Part shown: one piece after another, positions 20,830-32,120 of the stretch | Layout: every line of letters starts with the position of its first letter | Position numbering within the stretch: position 1 is the stretch's first letter | DNA from: Ctena decussata | Lineage: Eukaryota > Mollusca > Bivalvia > Lucinida > Lucinidae | Length of the DNA stretch: 64,000 nucleotides | NCBI GenBank assembly: GCA_963989385.1 | Contig: OZ022510.1 | Coordinates: 36,523,448 to 36,587,447, forward strand | Direction: 5' to 3' | The notes under the pieces: model-generated | Database searches by the model: none | What the model was told of the DNA's origin: nothing | Seen by the model: the letters and a program-made list of their open reading frames with translations, nothing else | Program-made: the position numbers and the translations under genes

Positions 20830-21015
20830 ATAAGTAATAGTTATACCATGGTTTGTCCGCCTGTACGAGGAGGTAATCCAAGAGCTTTAGCGAGTGGATT
20901 ATCTCCCGTACAGGCGGGCAAATCATGGTTTAACTATTTTATACCACCCTTGTCAGCGTAGACCTTGCTCATAGCATAATATTTCGTGTTAAAGTTAGAA
21001 GGTTGGTATAAGTTA
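20830..21015. repeat. Inverted-repeat element family G, copy 1
   Basis: Arms ACCATGGTTTGTCCGCCTGT and ACAGGCGGGCAAATCATGGT enclose AATCCAAGAGCTTTAGCGAG and TGGATT. A second part (ATACCACCCTTGTCAGCGTA to ACTTATACC region) extends it. A related, oppositely arranged copy is at 50530-50735. Confidence 0.6.
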
Positions 21016-21135
21016 CGTCCCTTTGGTGACTAAAACAGGGTTTTATAAACAATATGAATCATCCACACTTAAGTTTAAATACATCTGGTTAATTTAAGTA
21101 CTTTAAAGTTACAAACGCCGCGAGAGAAAACGTTC

Positions 21136-21310
21136 GTGCGATCAGCAAAGATTCAAATCAGCCCGGGAAATCAGCCTGCGCATCAGCACAATTTGAACGG
21201 AGTCTTCCCTGTTCGTGACAAAAATCTATAAATCTACACAGCGAAAAGTGAAAGTTCTGGTCAGCCTGCTGTGCAGGCTGATCTGAGTGTTCACTTTTGC
21301 ACATGTAATA
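21136..21310. repeat. Small inverted-repeat element (family 1-related module)
   Basis: It contains TCAGCCTGCGCATCAGCAC and, further on, GGTCAGCCTGCTGTGCAGGC followed by TGATCTGAGTGTTCACTTTT, ending in GCACATG. The organisation is like 1138-1312 and 36936-37102. Confidence 0.55.
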
Positions 21311-21365
21311 ACGCTCCTTTTTCGTTAAGGAAACAAAAGTAACATTAAACCTATCCATTGCATAT

Positions 21366-21601
21366 GAGCCGCGACACGACAAAACCAACAATGTGGTTGT
21401 GCACCCAGCGCAGACTCAGATCAGCCTGGGCATCCGCCCAGTCTGATCAGAGCCTTCGCTGTCCGCATGGAGGTAGCTTTGACCCTCAGCTACCCTTTGA
21501 GCACTTAACAAAGACTCTGATCAAACTAGGCGGATGCCCAGGCTGATCTGAGTTTGCGCTGGGCGCACAACCGCTTTGTTGGTTTTCTCGTGTCGCGGCT
21601 C
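21366..21601. mobile_element. Foldback element family 1, copy 4 (intact)
   Basis: A 236-bp near-palindrome from GAGCCGCGACACGAC to CGTGTCGCGGCTC with perfect ATAT duplications (21362-21365 and 21602-21605). Each arm holds, in order: terminus, AAAACCAACAATGTGGTTGT, GCGCAGACTCAGATCAGCCT, GGGCATCCGCCCAGTCTGAT and CTTCGCTG. The arms meet near the GTAGCT / AGCTAC centre. It carries no gene and would form a long hairpin in either strand. Confidence 0.95.
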
Positions 21602-22135
21602 ATATAAACTTTGTAATTGAGGCTTTCATGGATGTTAATTTGACTGAAGCCACAGGAAGGGGTCAGGGGTGTTAGTCCGTCGTATAATTTTGTTTTGAGT
21701 CATGACCACATGTAGTCATTATTGCCTTTGTGGTGCGTTTATTTTCATTTCCTTTGCATATAACGCCCTGTACTCGATATTTCCTTGTATAGCCTTGCTT
21801 TGGTCGTAAATGAGCTTGAACGAGTATTCGAAGATACGGCGAGACAATGTTCCCTATAACCATTTTAATGAGTGGGCTGAGTTTGAGGCTGATAAGACTA
21901 TGCTCCCGCATCATCTCCCAACAAACCCCACCCCACAGCGATCTTACTTTTGTATTGTTATGATTACGTCTTATACGTATAGATAGGCCCCAACCGACAT
22001 ACGGGCGGTTCAGAACATTAGCCCAGCACTGGGCCGAAAAATAGTTAGAAACTAGTTTCAATTTTCACGATTAAAGCAACTTAATTGTGTTTCTGAAATA
22101 CCAGCACAACAACTACATGTATATTTCTAAAATTT

Positions 22136-22333
22136 AAGGTCACCTTAACTTTAAGGGAGGTAATTTGATGTCATAAAAACAAGCATTTGATAAGTATTTT
22201 CTAAGTAATTTGTGTTTAATCGATTATGTACTACACGGATTCAAAAGCTTAAAATTTCATAATTATTATTAGTATGAAAGTAGAAAACACGACTTTCAAG
22301 TGAAATTTCAGACCTCAAAGTTAAGGTTTCCTT
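22136..22333. mobile_element. 198-bp MITE with AATTT duplication
   Basis: Terminal inverted repeats AAGGTCACCTTAACTTTAA and AAAGTTAAGGTTTCCTT are flanked by AATTT on both sides (22131-22135 and 22334-22338). The interior is AT-rich and non-coding. Only one copy was found in the window. Confidence 0.75.
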
Positions 22334-22908
22334 AATTTCTAGGAACGATTGTAATTCTGGACCCAGAGGTTTCATGGGTTTGGTTTCTAAGTCTTATAGC
22401 TGAGAAATCTTCATTAAGACATTCTTCGGTGGGAGAAAGTAGGGGAGGGTTAAGTACGGTTTATGCGAGGAGAGGTTACAAGTATGTGGCATGAAAAATG
22501 AAATATGGTTCGTATATGGCTTTTATCTCGCTATAAAAACACTACTGCCACATTTACTGCGAAACTAAATCACTCCAACTATTCTGGTAATAAATGTAGG
22601 TCACCGTGACACTTTAAATGCTCCTATGTTGTTCCTTGATAGCCAGTTATCTTTCTTCGAACAATATTTGGCAGAAAAATCACAGAACAGGTAGCTGCGA
22701 TAATGAGTTTTCGAGGTTGATTGATGAAGGGGTGATAAGACAGAAGAAGGATGAATAAAAATTAATTGATGGTAGGTTAAGTCGGCTTGGTGAATCTGAT
22801 AAGGTTAGATGCGTTAAGTGAACAGATACTGTCTATACTGCTTTGGAATTCGCTAGATGTTTTCAGATTCTTTCTTCAAAGCGAGTCCTGCGGATACATG
22901 GCATCGAG

Positions 22909-22993
22909 TTGACGTAGCACTTACGTCGATGCGACGTCAAGACGTCGCATGGACGTCCGTGCAAAGTCATTACGACGTAATGTGTCTGCTGGG
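22909..22993. repeat. GACGTC-rich small palindromic repeat (family J)
   Basis: Inverted ACGTCGATGCGACGTC / GACGTCGCATGGACGTC, ending near TGTCTGCTGGG. Related copies are at 27857-27958 and, inside the 1.9-kb element, near 8288-8345. A half-copy (AACGTCGATGCAACG) lies near 23702. Confidence 0.6.
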
Positions 22994-25165
22994 AGATTGG
23001 TGTTACAGAGTAGATTGCTAACAAAAACGGCGTCAAAGGTGCTCATTCGCATATGGTATACATTAATGTGTATTATCGTGAGGGGGATGGGATATTTCGT
23101 TTAGTGTAGTATATAGTTACCTCCTCCTTAAGCCTACGCTCAAATATTGTACTCAGGTCATATACGAATTTGGTGCATGGGCTTATGGATATTATTCCGT
23201 ACCTACTTGCATGCTGAAGTTTTATTAAAAACAGGCAAGATTTCCATACCGACTGCATATTAAAATGCAAGATAAGATGAAATACATTTGGGCGTAAACG
23301 CGTGGGGATGCCCTCAAGGGGTCCAAAACATGTTCATACGTATCATGAAAATGCCACTAGTTACGCCCATAACAAAAAATATAAGATTTCGCAACACCCG
23401 TAGATTGCGCTTTTGGTATGTGTGAAACATGAAAGACGAGAAGAGATAAAAGTAATATGTCTATAATGCGGACTAAATCTTCTTCAAGTATTAAACCAGG
23501 GGGCGGGAAAACAAAAATATTCAAAACTCAACAAGGGGTCAAGCTGTAAAGCTGGCATGTAACCTTGATGTACCAACAATAGATAAAAGTTATAAATCTG
23601 AGTATTATCCTGTCGAAAAAATTTTTTTCGTTTAAATTGTTGCCATGGAACAAATTGATATAGCTCGGACACAACAGCCAGTAGAGGCACAACGTCAAAT
23701 TAACGTCGATGCAACGGACGCACTATGACTTTGTTTGAACATTGTGGTCCCGCTTGGCAGAGATGCAGAAAGAAAGGTTAAGAAAGTCTGCAGCAAGTAC
23801 TGACATATATTTCGGATATGTGTATCATTCGGACTCTATAGTCCGGAGGATAATTTGTGTAAAAGATCAACCGTTTAATGGCATACTTAATGCAGAAATT
23901 AACATACTGGTGAAATAAAGTCAATTTTATCACTGTGATTGGAAATTTTGCAGATTACAGATTGCAAATGCAATTATTTTACGCTTTCTTGATTGTCTGT
24001 TTAATAGCAGTAGGTCAGGTATATTTGGTCTAGGGGCAACAAAAAGACTGTGACGTATGCGCTTAGCAAAGGGTCAAATCAACCTGCGCAGTCTCACAGC
24101 CCTCCCTTTGCTTGTCCCACGCCCTATGATTGTGGGGCGTTTTAAAAATTTTATTGTGATTTTGATTTCCAGCCACCTCTGTGCTTGAGATTTGACTTTT
24201 TCACACTGGTCCGGCATTCAACACAGGTAACGAAGACAACGTACATGAATCTTGCTTGTTCCGCTCATACGGATAAGTTTGTTTCAGAACTATAGTCTCA
24301 CGGACCATCCGATCCCCGGCTCTTGAAATAGGAATCAAAAGTTTTACTGAATTCATATGCATATTCAAGAAATGCTTGAAAACAATTTTTGGACTACAAC
24401 GTCTACGCCACGAATCGGTAAAGAAACTTATTCAAGCACTGCATATATACTAGACGGAATTTCTTCAAAAAATCTGGTCTGACTTAGACGTATTACAAAC
24501 TCCCGGGTCCGTAAGAATAATAGTTTGAAATTAATCTAAGAGATATGCGAAAAAGTCAAGTTTTATAGTACGTTGCCTTCGTTGCCTGTGATGAATGCCA
24601 GACCAGCGTGTTTTTAGACGATGCAAAATACAGAATGATTCTAATAAACGCTCCTATATACCGCGCCCATCCTCTCTTCAAACTAGTTGAAATTAGAATT
24701 ATTTTAGGCAGAAAACTCTTAGACATTGTAGACCTAGAGGGCCCATTACTGCGTGGTCATATGTTATCGTCTGAAATATAAACGCATTCGGAGAAACTGA
24801 TAATAGTGCCAGTGAATGCTCCGACTGGTGAATAAAGTCGGTTGACGTAAACGAGTACTGTACAGTACCGTATGTAAGTGGCATCGACGTTGGCGTGGCG
24901 TTATTTCAACTTTCATGCCATTTCGGTGGTACACTTAAGTTTCTTTTTCTGTAACCGGGCAGATTTAAACAAAAGATAATAAATGTTTAGAAATTTTCAC
25001 TCAGTACAGAATTGTGAATGAGTAATTTTAGATCTATTGCCAATAAAACCTCAACTTGCATTAAACCAAGATTTTTTATGGAATTTCAATAAAATTTGAT
25101 TTTAAAGTGGTTTCTCCGTTAGTCTGTACATTTCAGCAACGTCTCTTCATTTAAACAGTATATCA
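22994..25165. other. Intron sequence, little recognisable
   Basis: No exon with both splice sites and sustained coding signal. A degraded family 1-type module (CAAATCAACCTGCGCAGTCT) lies near 24074. A near-palindromic stretch around 24212-24330 and 24560-24610 shares TTCACACTGGTCCGGCATTC and GATGAATGCCAGACCAGCGT. Otherwise unique AT-rich DNA. Confidence 0.5.
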
Positions 25166-25169
25166 AACG

Positions 25170-25385
25170 ATGGATGGATGGATGGATGGATGGATGACGG
25201 ACGGATGAATGGATGGATGAATGGATGAGCAATATTTTAGTCATTCTGGGCTGGATGCAATAGTTGAAATGATGATGTTGATTAAGTAATCCAGAGGCTC
25301 AGAAAAATCACGACAGGACTCGAACCTATTATCTCTAAAGTATGGGTTTAGAGCTTAGCCAGCGACATCGAACCATCCTTTCACA
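25170..25385 (-). mobile_element. SINE-like segment with GGAT microsatellite at its edge
   Basis: (GGAT)n variants occupy 25170-25228. The - strand then shows a B-box-like AATAGGTTCGAGTCCTG (complement of 25310-25330) and a head-like GCTAAGCTCTAAACCCATAC. The order of a SINE running right to left ending in a GGAT tail is plausible, but the body is diverged. Confidence 0.45.
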
Positions 25386-26189
25386 GACATTGTTTCATCT
25401 GGATTTACGTTGTTTAATTAGCCCCGGATCCAGGGGATGGGTTTGGGGCTTCAGCGCCACCATCTGGGCCTGGTTAGAGTTTCAAGGCAAAAAAGACATT
25501 ATCAAACACTCTTATCAAATAGATCCCTAATTATGTCATATATTTTCAAGCCCCACTCGCCCGCCCCCATCCCCTTCCCAAATACATCTCGGTACCTCCC
25601 AGCCCCACCAGTTATCATGAGCCCCACTAGTATGTGGTGGTCTGGATCCGGGCCTACTAATAGAGTTCAGGTATTGATGGGTTAACAGAGTTAAACCAAA
25701 GTAAAAACCAAACCAAACCCTTTAAGAAAGCAGACACTAAACAATTGATAAGATTTAAGCAGTGGTTATTGGTCATAAAGCACTTGTTAAAAGGGCTGAT
25801 AATGAATGTTTGGAGTGGTCTTTTATTTATCCCAGTGTTTATATCTTAATCTAAACTGCGTGTAAGTTTGTTGATTGGATTGGTATTTCTAGAACAGGTC
25901 AGTTTGAGTCTGTTAGTTTGTTTTGTTTTAACATAGCCATAGGATAAGTTTTGGTACCTGAAGTTATTCTTGAGGTAAGCCTTTCAAAATCCTAATTAAC
26001 AAATTTCAGGGCTCTGGATGAGAGGGGTATTTGATAATAATTGAGGGTTTTTTTTTTTTTGTTTCTCATTGAAACTATATGGTGTGACCTTCTCGTCAAG
26101 ATGAGATGAGGGATCACAACATATGTTTTCATGCAGAATGAGCAAGAATTATCCCTAATTATCACCGAATACGCTCTCTTATCTAATCT

Positions 26190-26600
26190 AGAACTCTGTT
26201 TAAAACAAGGCTTTCTACTCTTTTCCAGTCCTTGTAGAGAAGGAAAGATAGTAGACTCATAATGCTGTACAAAGGTCTGAGGGGTGCAGCCAGTATACCC
26301 ATAAATGACCTTGTTCCCCCAAGTAGGCGTACCAGGAATCATCATTCCCTGGCATTTCAAACCCCATTGGCTGGGACTGACATTTACAAGTCCAGTTGCT
26401 TCCCCCAGACTATTAGAGATTGGAATTCCCTGGAAGATTCACTTATTTCTGCTGCTGAGGGTGCAGAGGATTCAGTTACTAAGTTTACTTCTCTTATAAG
26501 GGCTAGGGACTAGCTTCCCTGATTCACAGGTCCTGGTGAATGATTGTCCTTGGACGTATCACCAGTAAACAATTCTGATTCTGATTCTGATTCTGTAGGA
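26190..26600 (+). mobile_element. 5'-truncated non-LTR retrotransposon (LINE), 3' end
   Basis: An open frame (26262-26513) preserves the C-terminal segment of a LINE ORF2: MLYKGLRGAASIP, then SSCFPQTIRDWNSLEDS. The pattern (F)FPRTIRxWNSLP is typical of CR1/L2/RTE-type ORF2 ends. Just upstream the same frame reads QSL-stop-RRKDSRLI, so it is broken. After the stop a short UTR ends in GACGTATCACCAGTAAACAA and TTCTGA repeats (26570-26596), the expected microsatellite-like LINE tail. It is a dead copy inside the 38-kb intron, in sense orientation to the PH gene. Confidence 0.8.
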
Positions 26601-26719
26601 ACTAGGCCAGAGATTCATCCTTGAACCATTAATGTCTAGTGGGCTCTTCTATCTTTATAATCTAGCGGTTCTGGGCCAGTAAATTTCCGCTAGAGGCATT
26701 TTTTAACTGTAAATGAGGT

Positions 26720-26959
26720 GAGCCGCGACACGACAAAACCAACAATGTGGTTGTGCACCCAGCGCAGACTCACATTAGCCTTAATCTCCTCCCGGTTTGA
26801 TCAGACTCTTCATTAAGTGCCCAAAGGGTAGCTAAGGGTCTAAGCTACCTTCATGCGCACAGCGAAGACTCTGATCAGACTGGGCGGATGCCCAGGCTGA
26901 TCTGAGTCAGGCTGCGGTGGGCGCACAACCACTTTGTTGGTTTTGTCGTGTCGCGGCTC
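26720..26959. mobile_element. Foldback element family 1, copy 5
   Basis: Termini GAGCCGCGACACGAC / GTCGTGTCGCGGCTC with perfect AGGT duplications (26716-26719 and 26960-26963). The arms are slightly diverged in the GGGCATCCGCC segment of the left arm. Confidence 0.93.
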
Positions 26960-26969
26960 AGGTACTATT

Positions 26970-27035
26970 GCTTTGTCCTGATATGACTGAAATACTGTTG
27001 AATTGGACATAAAACCGCATGTCATCCACCCATCT
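26970..27035 (+). mobile_element. SINE 3' fragment
   Basis: TGATATGACTGAAATACTGT, followed by TGAATTGGACATAAAACCGC and ATCCACCC, is the tail end seen in the other SINE copies (compare 2230-2285). The head is missing. Confidence 0.5.
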
Positions 27036-27090
27036 TTCCATATGATCTTGATGAGTCCTCGAATCATATAATAGGGGCGTCTGGTATAAT

Positions 27091-27317
27091 GGGCCCCGAC
27101 ATGAGAAAACCAACAATGTGGTTATGCGCCCAGCGCAGACTCAGGTCAGCCGGCATTTGCCCAGTCCGATCAGACACTTCGCTGTGCGCTTAAAGGGTAG
27201 CTAAGGGATCTAAGATGCGGACAACGAAGACTCAGATCAGACTTGGCGGATGCCCAGGCTGATCTGAGCCTGCGCTGGGCGCACCACCACTTTGTTGGTT
27301 GTATCGGGTCGCGGCTC
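27091..27317. mobile_element. Foldback element family 1, copy 6
   Basis: The tips have drifted (GGGCCCCGAC on the left, GTCGCGGCTC on the right) and the left and right flanks no longer match. The inner order AAAACCAACAATGTGGTTAT, GCGCAGACTCAGGTCAGCC and GATGCCCAGGCTGATCTGAG is retained. It lies only 131 bp from copy 5. Confidence 0.88.
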
Positions 27318-27856
27318 ATTTTACTTTTGTTTATTTATTTATTTATTTTTTATCATTTTATGGAAACTGTAAGGAATCTGTTCAAATACAGTGTATACCC
27401 TGATCAGACGCTGCATTTTGCGTTTAATGCGTTGTTCATTCTTGCCCAGGTTGGCATCTTCTGCTGTCTCTATTTCTGTCTATGTGTCCGTCTGTCCGTG
27501 CAATCTGCGATCCATCCGTACGTTTCTTCACGAGTGATCTTTTTCAGAATAGTTGAAGAGAGGGTTTTGTCATAAGGAATGTCTGCTCCCTCTTTTATTG
27601 CGTAAATCTTTACATGTGCATCACCTCCCAACGCTTCAAAATTCTTCTACCATCAAGAATATTTGCATAAAACTTCAGTGGTAAAGCAAGTTGATATTCC
27701 TGCATTTCGAGCGCAAAATTGACAGTTTCTGTTTTCAATATTATTGAGTTATCTCCCTTTGTAGCAGTAAGTTACTGAGAGCTCGTCCCTAATTCGTGTT
27801 CCCAACGCCATGGCATACATAGATTGCATGATGACCAACATAAGTTATTACCAGCG

Positions 27857-27958
27857 GGAACGTGACGTCAAAACGACGTCGTACTGAGTCGATGCGACGC
27901 CAATATGTCGCATCGACATCAGTCCGATGTCATTTAGACGTCATGTGCCTGCTTGGTT
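27857..27958. repeat. GACGTC-rich small palindromic repeat (family J), copy 2
   Basis: It carries ACGTGACGTCAAAACGACGT and, inverted, ATGTCATTTAGACGTCATGT around the centre GATGCGACGCC-AATAT-GTCGCATCGAC. It ends in TGCCTGCTTGG, comparable to TGTCTGCTGGG at 22983-22993. Confidence 0.6.
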
Positions 27959-28204
27959 TGAATACGAGTTGGTGCTGTACAAGTAGACGTGTACGGCTTG
28001 GCTTTAGCCTCTTCTTAGCTTTATATCATAAGGTCCATCGGTGTGATACGCATCAAATTAGATTCAATCTTGTGATTTGTAACGTGTTAGGTGACTGAAG
28101 CGTGTTCTATCAAACTGTCCCCAGAGGGCGCTACAGCTGATGGTCACTGATTGACCAGCTGTCAACCTAGACAGCCTTTGGCCTCTCTCTCTTGTTTATG
28201 ATAC

Positions 28205-28440
28205 GAACCACGTCATGACAAACCCAACAAAGTGATTGTGCGCCCAGCGCAGACTCAGATTAGCCTGGGCATGCGCCCAGTCGGATCAAATTCTTTGCTA
28301 AGCGCTTGAAAGGTAGCTAAGGGTCTAAGCTATCTTCATGCGGACAGCGAAGACTCTGAGCAGACTGGGCGGATGCCCAGGCTGATCTGAGTCTGCGCTG
28401 GGCGCACAGCCACTTTGTTGTTTTTGTCCTGACGCGGCTC
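28205..28440. mobile_element. Foldback element family 1, copy 7
   Basis: 236 bp, tips GAACCACGTCATGAC and CCTGACGCGGCTC (both mutated at a few sites), flanked by perfect ATAC (28201-28204 and 28441-28444). Confidence 0.93.
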
Positions 28441-28897
28441 ATACTGTTTGTACGATAATAATAATTATTATACTAGGCTACTGGTCCGAATAATTGTTTT
28501 GTTAGTGTGAGGTTTTTACTGTTTTGTCCAAAAATTTTCGTTGTTTTTGCTCCTCGGCATTGTTTAAGCTATGAAATCGGGTGGTCGAATAGTATGAAAG
28601 CTCTGTTAGACCCACACGGTTAGGTTTTAGCGCAGATCACGAGCTCGAATCCCCCCCACCCCCCACCGAACACTCCTCATCCTAAATTTCCTCCCCGCCT
28701 CCCGGCTGCTGAAATTTTTTATTGACCTAGAAGCAAATAATCAGATGGTTCGAATCGGGGAAAGTGAAACGCTTGCGAATGGAGAGGATTGGGACAAGCC
28801 TCCTCATGGCTGTGCCCTAGTTTGCAATCTGACGTTGAATTGACTGGCTACACCCATAGCCGAAGAATTGTAATATTTCATTCTGTTCTGTACAGCA

Positions 28898-28972
28898 CAT
28901 CTTCACTAACCAATGGAACTAAGTACACTTTGTTCCTTACGTACGTAAGGAACAAATTGAACTTAGTAATGC
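28898..28972. repeat. Family D palindrome, copy 1
   Basis: CATCTTCACTAACCAATGGA, then GTACACTTTGTTCCTTACGT and the inverted ACGTAAGGAACAAATTGAAC. Same design as 31105-31194 and 57655-57744; the right tip has decayed. Confidence 0.75.
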
Positions 28973-29519
28973 GTCACTGCTGTTTGTTTGGTTTGCGCTC
29001 AGGACAGGAACCTCTGAAGCTTGATTCGTACAATTTAATTATTTTTTCGCCATGATTTTGCTTGAGGAAGTTTAAGAACATTTCTGCATTGCATATTTAC
29101 TAAACTTTAATAAAACTTTAAAACTTAATGATAGGTGACAATCTGTTATCAGCCAAGAAATATGTGGCTGTCTTATTTTCATGGCTGTGCTATAATTGTT
29201 GTAAGTAATAAAGATTGCATCATGAAAGAATTATGGACTGTAAAAGGAGAACTGATTTACGTATTCAAAGCAGGTCACTCTGGTGTGGAAATACCCCCCT
29301 CCCCCCGCCCATCACCACCCCTTCTCGTAGCGGGCTAGACTTTGAGCATTTTGTCTTTAAGCGCAACCGCCTTTGCTGAAGGATTTCACTTATATGACAA
29401 GCAAATACCATCTATTCTGATAAAGTTTTCTCCCTTGTACAAAATGGCGCTCAAATCATTGAGCTGTGTCCGTAATACCTCAAGAAGAATGATTACTGTT
29501 TCAGGAGTAGTATTTTCAT

Positions 29520-29670
29520 GTTTGGCATCCTTTTTCAGTAAGGGTCAACTTTTAAAGAAAAGAATTTGCTCCATTAGGAGCAAATTCTTTCCTTTAAGAG
29601 GTGACATCTTTTTGGAAGGGCTACGATCTCAAGGGAAGCAAACAGGAAGTCACGAAAATTGTTTCCCTTT
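29520..29670. repeat. Hairpin repeat family E, best copy
   Basis: The inverted pair TAAGGGTCAACTTTTAAAG / CTTTAAGAGGTGACATC encloses AGAATTTGCTCC-ATTA-GGAGCAAATTCT. It is flanked by GGCATCCTTTTTC and AGGGAAGCAAACAGGAAGTC, both also present at 18880-19050. A 145-codon open frame across it is incidental. Confidence 0.7.
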
Positions 29671-30109
29671 GAAAAAAAATGATGGTATACTCATACATCT
29701 TAAAACAACAGTCAGTCTCGATGCTATCGGACATCCTCGCCGATATCTAGGATACGGAATTGGCCGAACTTGCGATTGATCTCGATGGTGCACGGTAAAA
29801 TTTCTTCTTTGCTTATATTGTCCCTTCTTACTTTATATCAGGGAAAGCAAACGTTTTGAAATGTTTTACAGACCAAAAACAAATATCATAAAGATAAGAG
29901 AAGAGACACTTGATTATAAAGACAAACTCTAGAGTAATTCTGTGAAAATAGTGTTGACTGAATAATTACACAGCTATTAAAAGACAGAACAGGCGCGTGT
30001 TGGTTTAGAAGTGCTGAAATTCCCCGGGGCTAACAGCCACAGAATCATAGAAAGCACCCTTGAATTTGGATTTTACTGCTTTTCAATATTTCAATAGTAA
30101 TTCAGTTAT

Positions 30110-30250
30110 TTTGAATGTTGGGGAAAACAGGAATTTGATGCCGATGAGGGTGAAATAATTCAAATGTTGGATGAAAATAAAGACCTCAGCAGGACTCGAC
30201 CCCACCAACCGTCAGACCATAAACCCCAGGGCCAGCTCCACCACAGAGAA
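30110..30250 (-). mobile_element. SINE remnant, antisense
   Basis: The - strand gives GTGGTGGAGCTGGCCCTGG (A-box-like) and GGGTCGAGTCCTG (B-box-like), then a body with TCCAACATTTGAATTATTTC and CACCCTCATCGGCATC. The layout matches a tRNA-derived SINE head plus body. Confidence 0.5.
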
Positions 30251-30317
30251 GTTATATTTTTGAGTCGAGAAGTAATCAGGAAGGTATAGATGTTAACCCA
30301 GTGCTTCTAAGAAAATA

Positions 30318-30478
30318 TGGGAACGGGCGCTGAGACTCAGATTAGCCTGTGCATGCACTTTTCAAATACTCAGTAGTGTTTTTTTTCTGCACAGTATTTA
30401 TGTTTCTCGAGCTTCATAGATGCTTAGTGCAAACAGGAGACTGATTCGCGTCTTCCCAGTTCGCACACGTCAACCCGT
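30318..30478. repeat. Small inverted-repeat element (family 1-related module)
   Basis: CTGAGACTCAGATTAGCCTG and, about 110 bp on, GACTGATTCGCGTCTTCCC with GTTCGCACACG. Diverged. Confidence 0.4.
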
Positions 30479-31104
30479 ATATTTTCTTTAGTTTAGGATC
30501 CTATGTAACATTTACACTATGTTGCATTTCGTTTAAATGCCCATAAAGATTAGATTATGTTTTTTATTTTATTTTATTTGTAATAAATTTAAAAGATGAC
30601 ATTTCAGTTTGACAAATCTTCAAAGAAGCACATAAAATTTACACCACGTACATGGCAAGGTGTTTTACTTTCTTTTCTCTTTATAAATCACTGGAAACAT
30701 TATAAAGTGAGACTCGTAACGGGCCACCCTGCCTTATTCCATAACTTTGTAATCAGATCAGAGTTAACTATGACACATAATGCAGTTTTCCTTTGCTCAA
30801 ACCCAAGTTATGACTTTAATAAACTAAAGGTCTCTAAGTCCTATGACATTAAAATACCAAAACTCCTTAAATCGCTTATTTTTCGCTCGATTTATTGGTG
30901 AAACTGTTAGATATCATTGCGGGTATTATGGTTTCAAACACATTAACTTGGGTTTTCAAATTGACACAACCGGTTAATGGTTTGAATTTCAATAGATTTT
31001 ATTACTGATAAGTTTGAATTTATTATTTTTTGAAAGAAGAAAGTTGAAGATTAAGGTACATCATTAGTTTTAGGGTGGAGAATTATCCATAGTTCTTTCT
31101 ACAA

Positions 31105-31230
31105 CATCTTCGCCAGCCAAGGGTACTAAGTCCACTTTGTTCCTTACGTACGTAAGGAACAAAGTGGACTTAGTTCCCGTAGCTTGCGAAGATGCGTCTT
31201 CAGTGCCCCTTGGCTTGCGAAGATGCTTCT
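31105..31230. repeat. Family D palindrome, copy 2, with a duplicated right arm
   Basis: Arms GTACTAAGTCCACTTTGTTC + CTTACGTACGTAAG + GAACAAAGTGGACTTAGT are perfect across the centre. The outer parts CATCTTCGCCAGCCAAGG and AGCTTGCGAAGATG complete the 90-bp unit (31105-31194). An extra half-arm CCCCTTGGCTTGCGAAGATG follows at 31207-31226. Confidence 0.88.
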
Positions 31231-31304
31231 ACAGTGCCCTTCATAAATTGGCTTTTATAACCAAAGGAAAAAAAGAGACACCTGCGTCGCTTTAATGATT
31301 ATTT

Positions 31305-31540
31305 GAGCCGCGACGTGAGAAAACCAACAATGTGGTTGTGCGACCAGCGCAGACTCAGCTCAGCCTGGGCATCCGCCTACTCTGATCAGACTCTTCGCTA
31401 AGCGCTTCAAGGGTAGCTAAGGGTCTAAGCTACCACCATGCGGACAGCGAAGACTTTGATCAGACTGGGCAGATGCCAAGGCTGATCTGAGTCTGCGCTG
31501 GGCGCACAACCACCTTGTTGGTTTTGTCGTGTCGCGGCTC
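31305..31540. mobile_element. Foldback element family 1, copy 8
   Basis: 236 bp with perfect ATTT duplications (31301-31304 and 31541-31544). The tips are GAGCCGCGACGTGAG / GTCGTGTCGCGGCTC and the arms differ at only a few positions. Confidence 0.95.
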
Positions 31541-32030
31541 ATTTGTCTGTACTTTTCTGACAAACTATGGAGATTCTTGCAGAGAAAATGTGACTACCCA
31601 AGTACTGAAGGTAGTATTAGGCTCCTTCTTGGTATAGCATATGGCATTCTGATACTCACAGCGGTTGGTGAAAGTTTGCTTTACTATATTTTGACCTGTA
31701 TTACCTTTTGTGTGGTGCGGCCCATTATGGTTTACCACTAAAATAGTTTGCGTTACCACCTGTGCGGCTTTTTTAGGTTATTTATTTATCAACTTGCGAA
31801 AAGTCAAACTGTCCTGATATATTTGACACCAAACATTTCGGTATCATTTCTGTTTTATGACAAATATTATCTTGTTTGACAAACAATTTCTATCAAAAGA
31901 GTCGTTTTAAACTTTTCCCTAAGTACAGTGTATTTTGTGACATTTAAATAGAAAATGATATATGCTGTCGTCGTACAATAATGCACAGTTTAGTATTCAG
32001 TGCCAGCTAACATTCCGACAACACCAAACA

Positions 32031-32120
32031 GACACACAACGTTGAAACAACGTAGAATCAACGTTGATTCAACGTCATGACGTTGAATCAACGTTTATTC
32101 TATGTTGTGTACCCAGTGGG
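32031..32120. repeat. CAACGTTGAATCAACG palindromic repeat (family K), copy 1
   Basis: ACAACGTTGAAACAACGTAG, then CAACGTTGATTCAACGTCAT and the inverse GACGTTGAATCAACGTTTAT, ending GTTGTGTACCCAGTGGG. The pattern CCCACTGG...CACAAC with inner CAACGTTGAT units matches 48528-48624. Confidence 0.75.

Noticed and set aside
21672..22061. 129-codon open frame on the - strand
   Set aside because: No recognisable motif, irregular composition and no matching splice context. It lies inside the PH gene intron next to a foldback copy.
27470..27580. Pearl-like element start (GTCCGTCTGTCCGTGC)
   Set aside because: Only a short GTCC-like tract and a GAGTTATCTCCCTTT segment at 27747 are seen; tips, hairpins and core units are missing.
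29342..29779. 145-codon open frame on the + strand
   Set aside because: It runs through a family E hairpin repeat whose equivalents elsewhere are not open. No domain is visible.
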